Positions 1 to 5,707 of a stretch of DNA of 12,329 nt are shown here, one piece after another. This DNA is from Acidocella sp. (GTDB lineage: Bacteria; Pseudomonadota; Alphaproteobacteria; Acetobacterales; Acetobacteraceae), in the NCBI GenBank assembly GCA_029077775.1, contig JAQNCU010000049.1, forward strand, positions 1 through 12,329. The letters are read 5' to 3'. The notes beneath the pieces were generated by a model. The model did no database searches and was not told the origin of the DNA. It saw nothing but the letters and a program-made list of their open reading frames with translations. Both the position numbers and the translations under genes were made by a program. Each line of letters begins with the position of its first letter. Within the stretch, counting starts at the first letter, position 1.

Positions 1-219
1 AGTCTTGAACGTATAGATCCGATTAATCGCCCAGGTTACGCTGGCCGCCAAAATAAATGACAGGAAAACCCTGATATCGACCGGGACGCCACAACGCATC
101 AACCCATAAAAACACGAAACATTCACCACATACCCGACGGCCCCAACCTGGAGAAACCGAAACAGTTCAAGCAGCCTTTGCCGCTCAATCCATACCCCCG
201 CCCGCAATTGTGCGGTCAC
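1..219 (-). CDS. GtrA family membrane protein, N-terminal part (gene runs off the window)
   Basis: These 73 codons are read from position 219 to the window edge and remain open. Two hydrophobic segments are visible, at about residues 22-41 and 51-66, and the second ends in TWAINRIYTF, the signature of the GtrA family. GtrA-like proteins are small inner-membrane proteins with four predicted helices, thought to help move lipid-linked sugars across the membrane for polysaccharide or O-antigen modification. The start is a GTG that overlaps the stop of the upstream methyltransferase as GTGA, so the two are probably translationally coupled. The family is usually about 120-150 residues, so roughly half is seen here. 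The substrate cannot be told. The family call is firm; the role is known only in general terms. Confidence 0.85.
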   Translation of the reverse strand, partial: MTAQLRAGVWIERQRLLELFRFLQVGAVGYVVNVSCFYGLMRCGVPVDIRVFLSFILAASVTWAINRIYTFKT

Positions 220-833
220 CCGGGCGCGACCGTGCTGGCATATAAATTACTGGACCATACCTTCAGCCGCAGCCCGGTATACCCTGTTTGCCAGGCATCC
301 CTATCCGGCAGCAGCGATTCGAGATAGGGTTTACTCATGAGAATAAGTTGCGCTGGGTAAGTCCATTCAGTCTTTTTCGTTATTGCGCACGCAACCCGGA
401 ATGTCTCATCCCGCCAGGCCGCCAAGGGAATCCCCGTATGGTGCTCGACAGGGAAAAACAGATTTGGCACCGCAATGAATACACGATTTGCAACCCTACA
501 TAGCTCATGAATAAAATGCCGCTGCGCCGCCTCAGACCCTACATGCTCCAGCACAGCGTTGGCTGTGGCGATGTCGAATTCCTTGTCGCCAAAGGGCAGC
601 GCGCCACCAGCGTGAATGCGGATATAAGATACCTCGGGAAAGGCTTGCCTGAAATCTTCGCCTTCACCCAACCCCGCAGCGGTGATCTGCGACGGGTACG
701 GGTGCAAACGCTCCAATATATTATCTCCGCCCTGAATCACATCTGACACACCAACATCAAGGATGCGTTCGGCCTTAGAGACGCCGGTTATTCGCTTGAA
801 ATCATTGTATATATTAGTCCGCGCCCGCTGCAT
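216..833 (-). CDS. Class I SAM-dependent methyltransferase (Methyltransf_11 type)
   Basis: The 205-residue protein has the SAM-binding motif I as RILDVGVSD (residues 23-31) and a second block where ALPFGDKEFDIATANAVLEH (78-97) matches the LPF-D-x-FD...LEH pattern of Methyltransf_11 enzymes. FIAVPNLFFPVEHHTGIPL (119-137) and a C-terminal SSNLY resemble a subfamily I recall from surface-polysaccharide loci; that link is memory, not a search. The enzyme should be cytoplasmic and transfer a methyl group from SAM, but the acceptor is unknown. The ATG at 833 is the first methionine after an in-frame TAG a few codons upstream, and it has only a weak ribosome-binding site. The gene overlaps the GtrA-family gene by 4 bases, which fits a role in a glycan pathway. 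Sampled GC is 52-55%, lower than dnaE. Confidence 0.88.
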   Translation of the reverse strand: MQRARTNIYNDFKRITGVSKAERILDVGVSDVIQGGDNILERLHPYPSQITAAGLGEGEDFRQAFPEVSYIRIHAGGALPFGDKEFDIATANAVLEHVGSEAAQRHFIHELCRVANRVFIAVPNLFFPVEHHTGIPLAAWRDETFRVACAITKKTEWTYPAQLILMSKPYLESLLPDRDAWQTGYTGLRLKVWSSNLYASTVAPG

Positions 834-1000
834 GAGCCACCCGGCCAGGCTGCCCTACGTCGCGACCTGATAATATTTTCCGTCGACATTTTGTGTAGAC
901 TTATGAGATTTTACCATCTTGATATGTAAAGCAGAGAACCGTCGCGGAAAAAAGCCTTTAAACGATTACACCTGCCGTGCCCGTCGCCGCCAGTGTGGCG
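834..1000. other. AT-rich intergenic region upstream of the methyltransferase-gtrA pair
   Basis: These 167 bases hold no convincing gene. Positions 871-960 contain 32 G/C in 90 bases (36%), well below the genes on either side. It must hold the promoter of the minus-strand methyltransferase-gtrA pair unless the EAL gene reads through. TAAAAT, TATTAT and TTTACA hexamers are present on the minus strand, but none pair at 16-18-base spacing, so I do not call a promoter. Confidence 0.5.
988..1000 (-). terminator. Small stem-loop directly after the EAL gene stop
   Basis: On the minus strand, CGCCA-CAC-TGGCG forms a perfect 5-bp stem with a 3-base loop immediately after the TAG stop. No U-tract follows directly; the nearest T6 is about 35 bases further on, around 952-957. 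It may mark the 3' end of the transcript, but it is not a classical intrinsic terminator. Confidence 0.25.
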
Positions 1001-1774
1001 CTATGGCCAGGCGATATCCTCATCCCGGATCACCCATTCAAAAGTAGGCCGGGCGAAATAATAGCCCTGAATGAACCGGGCACCAACAGATTTCAGGGCG
1101 GCGACCTCCTCCGCGCGCTCAACACCTTCCAGGATAATTTTCACGTCTATGGCCTTACCAATGGCGATAAGCCCCGCGACGATCGCAAGCCTCGTGCTGT
1201 CCGTGTCACAATTCTGCACCAACATGCGGTCAACCTTCAGAATATCGGGCCGCAATTGCGCGAGCCGGGAGAGATTGGAATACCCGGTCCCGAAATCGTC
1301 GAGTGCCACCTTGAACCCCTGTTTCCGGTACTCCCTGATGATGGATAATAAATGCGGCGTATCGGCGATGCTCTCAGATTCCAAAATCTCGAAAGTCAGC
1401 CGGTCGCGCGGAAAATTAGTCCGGGTCGCTGCCTCCAATGTCGCCTGAATACAGGCACGCGGTTCATAGACCGCGTTTGGCAGAAAATTGATGCTAAGCT
1501 GCCGGTCCATATCAAGAGCCGCAGCCAGTTCAATGGCTTTCACACGACATGCCTGATCGAAGCTATAGGTATTGCTGGCGTTCAACTGGTTGAGCACAAA
1601 GGCGGCACCCTCACCCGCCGGTCCACGCACCAGAGCCTCGTAAGAGTCGATCCGCTGTTCTTCCAGGTCAATGATCGGCTGGAAGGCCATACTGAAGGCA
1701 AACAACTCCCGGCTTTCCCGGCAAGCCGCACAATGCCCAGCTGCTGCCGCCGGGTCGGTCTTGCCAGTCACCAT
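1001..1774 (-). CDS. Stand-alone EAL-domain cyclic di-GMP phosphodiesterase
   Basis: The 257-residue protein is almost entirely one EAL domain (about 25-250), which hydrolyses cyclic di-GMP to pGpG. The residues needed for catalysis appear intact: E46 in YEALVRG, N96 in SINFL, E129 in FEILE, D159-D160 in the loop DDFGTG, K180 in ILKVDR, E216 in EGVE and Q236 in FIQGYY. No GGDEF, PAS, receiver or membrane segment is present, so it should be a soluble effector-side enzyme. The N-terminus carries H14-C15-x-x-C18, a possible metal or redox site. The SD GGAGG sits only about 3 bases before the ATG at 1774; the GTG at codon 2 would be better spaced and may be the true start. A promoter candidate lies just upstream. 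Activity is inferred from the residues, and the process controlled is not apparent from the neighbours. Confidence 0.93.
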   Translation of the reverse strand: MVTGKTDPAAAAGHCAACRESRELFAFSMAFQPIIDLEEQRIDSYEALVRGPAGEGAAFVLNQLNASNTYSFDQACRVKAIELAAALDMDRQLSINFLPNAVYEPRACIQATLEAATRTNFPRDRLTFEILESESIADTPHLLSIIREYRKQGFKVALDDFGTGYSNLSRLAQLRPDILKVDRMLVQNCDTDSTRLAIVAGLIAIGKAIDVKIILEGVERAEEVAALKSVGARFIQGYYFARPTFEWVIRDEDIAWP

Positions 1775-1815
1775 TACCCTCCTGCCATGATGTCTTTACT
1801 TTATATCCAGGTCCG

Positions 1816-1845
1816 ATTGTAGCCATAACGCCAGATGCCTTACAA
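1816..1845 (-). promoter_or_regulatory. Candidate sigma-70-type promoter for the EAL gene
   Basis: On the minus strand, TTGTAA (1845-1840; 4 of 6 to consensus) and TACAAT (1821-1816; 5 of 6) are separated by 18 bases. Transcription would start near 1809 and leave a leader of about 35 bases before the start codon. This is pattern matching only. Confidence 0.35.
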
Positions 1846-2038
1846 ACGGACATGGGAGCTGTGCCCTATCAGGCAATATAACAGTGACAGGCCCCGTCGC
1901 TGAATATCCGCACGCCAAAATCATAAACCCAGACCATTCAAAAAATCGGAGTGGCGAGCGAGATGACGATGATCGGCGCGCACCGGCGCGGAGACGATCG
2001 CCGCCAGATTGCCGTCACAGTAGAATTTATGAGTGGTC

Positions 2039-2128
2039 TGGCGGAGAGACAGGGATTCGAACCCTGGGTACGCTTTCACGCACACACGCTTTCCAAGCGT
2101 GCGCCTTAAGCCGCTCGGCCATCTCTCC
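2039..2128 (-). tRNA. tRNA-Ser(GGA)
   Basis: The minus strand folds into a complete 90-base type II tRNA. The acceptor stem is GGAGAGA/TCTCTCC with discriminator G and an encoded CCA at 2041-2039. The D arm begins GCCGAGCGG, the anticodon stem CACGC/GCGTG encloses loop TTGGAAA with anticodon GGA, a long variable arm follows, and the T arm carries the invariant GTTCGAATC. The long variable arm and G discriminator are serine-type identity elements, and GGA reads UCC and UCU. It lies 51 bases after the lepA stop on the same strand, so lepA read-through could contribute to its transcription. No duplicate of its 3' end, which would mark an integrated element, is visible in the window. Confidence 0.97.
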
Positions 2129-2147
2129 CGCGCGGGGTCTGCATAGC

Positions 2148-2163
2148 CAATGCGGTGGCATTG
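2148..2163 (-). terminator. Short hairpin between lepA and tRNA-Ser
   Basis: CAATGC and GCATTG form a perfect 6-bp stem around a 4-base loop, 17 bases after the lepA stop and 20 bases before the tRNA 5' end. No T-tract follows. It may protect the lepA 3' end or be a processing site; as a terminator it is weak. Confidence 0.2.
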
Positions 2164-2179
2164 CTCAAGGGTGGTGGGG

Positions 2180-3985
2180 TCAGGCGTCCATCTTCAGCGC
2201 GGCGAGGAACGCGCTCTGCGGTATTTCTACCTTGCCGAATTGGCGCATCCGCTTTTTGCCTTCTTTCTGCTTTTCCAGAAGCTTGCGCTTGCGCGAGATA
2301 TCGCCGCCATAGCATTTTGCGGTGACATCCTTAGACAAGGCAGAGATGGTCTCCCGCGCCACCACGCGCGAGCCGATTGCCGCCTGGATCGCGATTTTGA
2401 ACAATTGCTTGGGGATCAGCTCTTTCAGCTTCCCGCAAATCGCCCGCCCCCGGTTCTCGGCGGCCGCCCGGTGCGCGATGAATGACAGCGCGTCCACGGG
2501 CTCCAAATTCACAAGGATCGATATTTTAACCAAATCCGCCTCGGCGTAATCCTCGATTTGGTAGTCAAAACTCGCATACCCCCGGCTGATGGATTTCAGC
2601 CGGTCGTAAAAATCGAACACCACCTCGTTCAAGGGCAGCCGATACACCGCCATTGCCCGGTTGCCAACATAGGTGAGGTCCGCCTGCTGGCCACGGCGGT
2701 CGTTGCACAGGGTCAGCACGGCACCCAAATAATCATCCGGCACCATGATGGTGGCGCGTATCCATGGCTCCTCGATATGGTCGATCACGCTGCCATCAGG
2801 CATGTCGGAGGGATTGTGCAGCAGCTCCATCTCGCCATTCGTGCGGAAGATTTTATACACCACCGAGGGTGCGGTCGCAATCAGGTTAAGATCGAACTCG
2901 CGTGACAGCCTTTCCTGGATGATCTCCAGGTGCAACAGACCGAGAAACCCGCAGCGATAGCCAAAACCAAGGGCAGCCGAGGTCTCAGCCTCGTAATGAA
3001 AGCTCGCATCATTCAACCTCAGCTTGGCCAGGCTATCCCGCAATTTCTCGAAATCATCGGCATCCACCGGATAAAGCCCGCACCACACCACCGGAACCGA
3101 TGGTTTGAACCCGGGCAGCGCCTGGTCCACCGGGTGGCGGTCATCGGTGATGGTATCACCCACCTTGCAATCCGCCACGGTTTTGATCGCGGCGGTGATA
3201 TACCCCATCTCACCCGGCCCCAGGCTTTCCACCGCGCGCATTTTTGGCGTAAAGACGCCGAGTTGTTCAATCGGGTGCACCGCGCCCGTGGCCATCATCC
3301 GAACCTTCTGGCCGCGCCGCAGCACGCCATTTTTGATCCGCACAAGGATCACCACGCCGAGATATTGGTCATACCAGCTATCGATCAGCAATGCCGAAAG
3401 TGCCGCCCCCGCATCACCCTTGGGTGCGGGCAGCCTGGTCACCAGCGCGTCCAGCACGCCCTCGATATTGATCCCCGTTTTCGCCGAAATCTCGACAGCC
3501 TCGGAAGCATCGATCCCGATGACATCCTCGATCTGCTGCTTCACCCGGGGTATATCGGCCGCTGGGAGATCGATTTTGTTCAGCACGGGAACAATCTCGT
3601 GGTTCGCGTCGATCGCCTGGTACACATTGGCCAAAGTCTGTGCCTCAACGCCCTGGCTGGCATCGACCACCAGCAGAGAGCCCTCGCACGCGGCGAGGCT
3701 GCGGCTCACCTCATAGGCAAAGTCGACATGCCCCGGCGTATCCATGAGGTTCAGCACATACACGCGCCCATCTTTGGCCTTGTATTCCAGCCGCACGGTC
3801 TGCGCTTTTATGGTTATCCCGCGTTCTTTCTCGATATCCATGTTATCAAGCACTTGCGCGGTCATCTCGCGCGCGGTCAGCCCCCCGCAAAACTGGATCA
3901 ACCGATCGGCAAGTGTGGATTTACCATGGTCGATATGCGCGATTATAGAAAAATTGCGGATAAGTTCGGTCGGCGTTTCGGTCAT
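2180..3985 (-). CDS. lepA: Elongation factor 4, ribosome back-translocase GTPase
   Basis: LepA (EF4) is a ribosome-bound translational GTPase, structurally close to EF-G, linked to back-translocation, initiation and ribosome biogenesis. The 601-residue product is of normal length. All GTPase boxes are present: AHIDHGKST (16-24), RGITIKAQ (55-62), DTPGHVDF (82-89), NKID (136-139) and a SAKTG box. The protein ends with the LepA-specific tail that includes GGDISRKRKLLEKQKEG. I chose the ATG at 3985, giving MTETPTELIRNFSIIAHIDH, because this matches the family N-terminus; an in-frame TTG at 4003 would add six residues with no ribosome-binding site. The site before 3985 is also weak (AGAGG too close). 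It lies 88 bases downstream of the DUF1150 gene, with a 7-bp hairpin between, and upstream of tRNA-Ser. Confidence 0.98.
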   Translation of the reverse strand: MTETPTELIRNFSIIAHIDHGKSTLADRLIQFCGGLTAREMTAQVLDNMDIEKERGITIKAQTVRLEYKAKDGRVYVLNLMDTPGHVDFAYEVSRSLAACEGSLLVVDASQGVEAQTLANVYQAIDANHEIVPVLNKIDLPAADIPRVKQQIEDVIGIDASEAVEISAKTGINIEGVLDALVTRLPAPKGDAGAALSALLIDSWYDQYLGVVILVRIKNGVLRRGQKVRMMATGAVHPIEQLGVFTPKMRAVESLGPGEMGYITAAIKTVADCKVGDTITDDRHPVDQALPGFKPSVPVVWCGLYPVDADDFEKLRDSLAKLRLNDASFHYEAETSAALGFGYRCGFLGLLHLEIIQERLSREFDLNLIATAPSVVYKIFRTNGEMELLHNPSDMPDGSVIDHIEEPWIRATIMVPDDYLGAVLTLCNDRRGQQADLTYVGNRAMAVYRLPLNEVVFDFYDRLKSISRGYASFDYQIEDYAEADLVKISILVNLEPVDALSFIAHRAAAENRGRAICGKLKELIPKQLFKIAIQAAIGSRVVARETISALSKDVTAKCYGGDISRKRKLLEKQKEGKKRMRQFGKVEIPQSAFLAALKMDA

Positions 3986-4041
3986 GCCTCTGCCATACGG
4001 CAATTATTCGTCGAAGTCATGGTCGCCCTGCTTCCGGAGAT

Positions 4042-4060
4042 GCGGTCGCCAACCGACCGC
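4042..4060 (-). other. Stem-loop between the DUF1150 gene and lepA
   Basis: GCGGTCG-(5)-CGACCGC is a perfect 7-bp inverted repeat with a 5-base loop, starting 14 bases after the DUF1150 stop and ending about 57 bases before the lepA ATG. No U-tract follows on either strand. It could end or stabilise the hsp20-DUF1150 message while allowing some read-through into lepA. Confidence 0.35.
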
Positions 4061-4073
4061 CCCTCGTATGCCT

Positions 4074-4328
4074 TTAATGCACCAGGCTCGGCAGCATATC
4101 GTTCTGGATAATCGCGGCAGCGGCCAGTGGCGCGTTCGAGGCGATGGCCATTGGCGTGCCATCGGCGGCGTGAATCGCAAAAGCTGGGCCGTTCTCGGTC
4201 ATTACCGGCTTGACGAAAGCGATTTCCTCCATCCCCAACGTCGCCAGTTGCGAAGCTGAGATGTGATGGATGTCGACGATCGTCCCGGGAATGAAATTCA
4301 CCGTGCCGTCATGGGTCTTGATGTCCAT
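4074..4328 (-). CDS. DUF1150 family protein (hsp20-associated)
   Basis: This 84-residue protein contains ATLGMEEIAFVKPV (29-42) and a FAIHAADGTPMAIA-like block, ending in IIQNDMLPSLVH, the pattern I recognise as DUF1150. The family is small, alphaproteobacterial and commonly encoded directly after a small heat-shock protein, as here. No signal peptide, membrane segment or catalytic motif is visible, and its function is not established. The context suggests a partner of, or joint regulation with, the chaperone. The ATG at 4328 is preceded by AAAGGA with about 8 bases of spacing; a longer reading up to 4391 lacks support. The gap to hsp20 is 209 bases, unusually long for a tight operon, and contains a hairpin and an AT-rich stretch, so it may have its own promoter. 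Confidence 0.85.
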   Translation of the reverse strand: MDIKTHDGTVNFIPGTIVDIHHISASQLATLGMEEIAFVKPVMTENGPAFAIHAADGTPMAIASNAPLAAAAIIQNDMLPSLVH

Positions 4329-4493
4329 AGGCTTCGTCCTTTCTCTGCTCAGTGCACCAGGCCGGGTCTTCCCCCGTAGACTGCGCCACATCTATGTCTA
4401 AATTATGAATGCGTCTTAATTACAAACACAACTAAACATGGATAACTCTTTATAATGCGCTTAACGGCGGAAAGTTCACGTAAATCTCGTTCG

Positions 4494-4523
4494 CTCCGGT
4501 AATCGTTACCGCGAAATCCGGAG
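4494..4523 (-). other. Hairpin in the hsp20-DUF1150 intercistronic region
   Basis: CGGTAA (4497-4502) and TTACCG (4506-4511) form a perfect 6-bp stem with a 3-base loop. An overlapping alternative pairs CTCCGG (4494-4499) with CCGGAG (4518-4523). It lies 15-44 bases after the hsp20 stop. No T-tract follows on the minus strand, so it is more likely a stability or processing element, or an attenuator, than a terminator. The remaining stretch to the DUF1150 gene (about 4391-4470) is AT-rich, with TATA-like hexamers but no well-spaced -35. Confidence 0.3.
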
Positions 4524-4537
4524 TCTCTCCGATTTTA

Positions 4538-4975
4538 TCAGGTCGATGCAACAGATGTTTTCGTCTGACCACGGGAAATGGGGATGTTTTTTACCACAGG
4601 TTGTGGCACCGGCCTGATCAGATCAACGTGCAGTAAGCCGTTGTCGAGCCACGCGCCTTTCACCTCGATTCCCTCCGCGATCACGAACGCCCGCTGAAAT
4701 TGCCGCGCCGCGATGCCGCGGTGGAGGAACACCCGCCCATGCCCGTCATCAGTCTGGCGGCCACGGATTACCAACTGGTTATCCTCCAGAGTAATCTGCA
4801 GGTCATCCATCGTGAACCCGGCCACAGCGAGGGTAATCCGCAATGAAACCGGGCTGAGTTGTTCGATATTATGGGGCGGGTACCCGTCAGATGAGCTTTT
4901 GGAGGCCCGTTCGATCATTTGTTCCAGATGGTCGAACCCCAGAAACAAAGGTGATGTAAACACACGCGTATTCAT
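4538..4975 (-). CDS. Small heat-shock protein, Hsp20/IbpA family
   Basis: This ATP-independent holdase binds unfolding proteins in the cytoplasm and passes them to DnaK/ClpB. The 145-residue product has an IbpA-like layout: an N-terminal arm with FLGFDHLEQMIERA (11-24), the start of the alpha-crystallin domain at YPPHNIE (32-38), core strands such as ITLAVAGFTMDDLQITLED (47-65), the conserved DNGLLHVDL, and a C-terminal IPI (131-133), the I-x-I motif that docks onto neighbouring subunits. I chose the ATG at 4975 because AGGAGG precedes it and the IbpA-like arm begins there; the reading frame stays open to 5041 but that stretch is leader. The leader contains a probable ROSE thermometer, so translation should rise on heat shock. 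DUF1150 follows, the usual alphaproteobacterial arrangement. The symbol ibpA would fit, but orthology is not proven. Confidence 0.93.
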   Translation of the reverse strand: MNTRVFTSPLFLGFDHLEQMIERASKSSSDGYPPHNIEQLSPVSLRITLAVAGFTMDDLQITLEDNQLVIRGRQTDDGHGRVFLHRGIAARQFQRAFVIAEGIEVKGAWLDNGLLHVDLIRPVPQPVVKNIPISRGQTKTSVAST

Positions 4976-4983
4976 CGTAAAGG

Positions 4984-5007
4984 CCCCCTCCTGATTGAGC
5001 GAAGCAG
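4984..5007 (-). promoter_or_regulatory. ROSE-type RNA thermometer core in the hsp20 leader
   Basis: On the minus strand, TCGCT (5002-4998) fits the ROSE hallmark UYGCU and lies 5 bases before the SD AGGAGG (4992-4987). Pairing TCGCT with AGGA leaves the central G (5000) bulged, exactly as known for ROSE elements, and U-G and C-G pairs extend the stem over the rest of the SD. Beyond one G-G mismatch, two further pairs (5006/4985 and 5007/4984) are possible. ROSE elements block translation of small heat-shock genes at low temperature and melt on heating. The full element probably extends upstream to about 5050, where a GGGA/TCCC stem can form. It was identified by eye, not by a covariance model. 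Confidence 0.55.
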
Positions 5008-5069
5008 TCAAGTAACTTTCTGGCGGGACCCGTAATGGCATCCCCCTCTCTATGTTGTCATATCCCCCA

Positions 5070-5083
5070 GGGCTTGCAAGCCC
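5070..5083. repeat. 14-bp perfect palindrome in the hsp20/def divergent region
   Basis: GGGCTTGCAAGCCC reads the same on both strands and lies 94 bases before the hsp20 ATG and 69 bases before the def ATG. It could be an operator. It also presents CTTGCA in both directions, and CTTG is the core of alphaproteobacterial sigma-32 -35 elements, but I find no matching -10 at a normal distance on either strand. Confidence 0.4.
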
Positions 5084-5111
5084 CCGCTACATTGTGGCTT
5101 TTGCGATACCG

Positions 5112-5139
5112 CTTGCGTTGCCGCCGCCGCAAGGCGGCG
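5112..5139 (+). promoter_or_regulatory. Two mutually exclusive hairpins in the def leader
   Basis: CGCCGCC (5122-5128) and GGCGGCG (5133-5139) form a 7-bp GC stem capped by a GCAA tetraloop. The alternative pairs CTTGCG (5112-5117) with CGCAAG (5128-5133) and destroys the first stem. The stronger stem ends 13 bases before the def ATG, where no clear SD exists. It could tune def initiation or stabilise the mRNA 5' end. No U-tract follows directly, so it is not a terminator. Confidence 0.3.
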
Positions 5140-5152
5140 TTAAAGCCGTTTT

Positions 5153-5707
5153 ATGTCTTCCACAAACAAATCCGCCGCCCCAAACGGCGCCAGTCTTCCC
5201 ATCCGTCTGGTCCCGGACCCGGTGCTGCGCAAAACCGCACGTGCCGTCACCCCGGATGACGCAGCTGAAATCGCGACCCTCATCCCCGCCATGTTCGCCA
5301 CCATGTACGCGGCACCGGGGATCGGCCTCGCAGCGCCACAAATCGGCAGGTTGCTGCGCCTGGTGGTGATGGACATCGCGCCAGACCAAACGCCTGCGCC
5401 GAAGGTCCTGATCAACCCCGAAATCCTGGAATCAAGCACCGAGACCGCCACCCGGGAGGAGGGCTGTCTCTCCCTGCCCGAGCAATATGCCGATGTCACG
5501 CGCCCGGCCTGGGTGCGGGTGAAATACCAGGACGAACACGGCGCTCGGCATGAGATTGCGGGCGATGGTCTGCTCGCCGCCTGCCTCCAGCATGAAATCG
5601 ACCATCTCAACGGTGTGCTGTTCGTTGATTACCTGTCCGCGCTCAAACGCAACATCCTGCTGCGCAAACTCGCCAAGGACATCCGGGATCGGGCGGGCAA
5701 AAAATGA
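5153..5707 (+). CDS. def: Peptide deformylase
   Basis: The enzyme removes the formyl group from the N-terminal methionine of nascent proteins at the ribosome, using a metal ion, usually Fe2+. All three signatures are present: GIGLAAPQIG (56-65), EEGCLSLPE (102-110) with metal ligand C105, and QHEIDH (146-151) with ligands H147 and H151 and catalytic E148. The 184 residues match the usual 165-190. The ATG at 5153 has no clear SD and sits just behind a strong hairpin. The stop overlaps the fmt start as ATGA (5704-5707), so the deformylase and formyltransferase, which act at opposite ends of the formyl-methionine cycle, are probably coupled in translation. The gene starts a plus-strand cluster divergent from hsp20. 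Confidence 0.97.
   Translation: MSSTNKSAAPNGASLPIRLVPDPVLRKTARAVTPDDAAEIATLIPAMFATMYAAPGIGLAAPQIGRLLRLVVMDIAPDQTPAPKVLINPEILESSTETATREEGCLSLPEQYADVTRPAWVRVKYQDEHGARHEIAGDGLLAACLQHEIDHLNGVLFVDYLSALKRNILLRKLAKDIRDRAGKK

Noticed and set aside
945..965. AAAGGCTTTTTT on the minus strand as a terminator of the EAL gene
   Set aside because: The stem would be only four AT-rich pairs around a single base, not a stable hairpin.
1850..2038. Possible integrated element or att site behind tRNA-Ser
   Set aside because: No repeat of the tRNA 3' end, integrase or other mobile gene is visible in the window.
1884..2312. Plus-strand 142-codon frame containing GGETGIRTLGTLSRTHAF
   Set aside because: This is the antisense translation of tRNA-Ser, a well-known spurious protein prediction; it also runs into the end of lepA.
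2930..4111. Plus-strand 393-codon frame
   Set aside because: It lies antisense to lepA, which has every family motif; the translation is His/Arg/Ile-rich with no recognisable domain.
4329..4391. N-terminal extension of the DUF1150 protein
   Set aside because: The ATG at 4328 has a good SD and the added residues are basic and unlike the family.
4976..5041. N-terminal extension of Hsp20
   Set aside because: It would translate the ROSE-like leader and SD; family N-termini begin at the ATG at 4975.
5055..5095. TTGTCA and TTGCAA as -35 elements for def
   Set aside because: No acceptable -10 lies 16-18 bases downstream of either.
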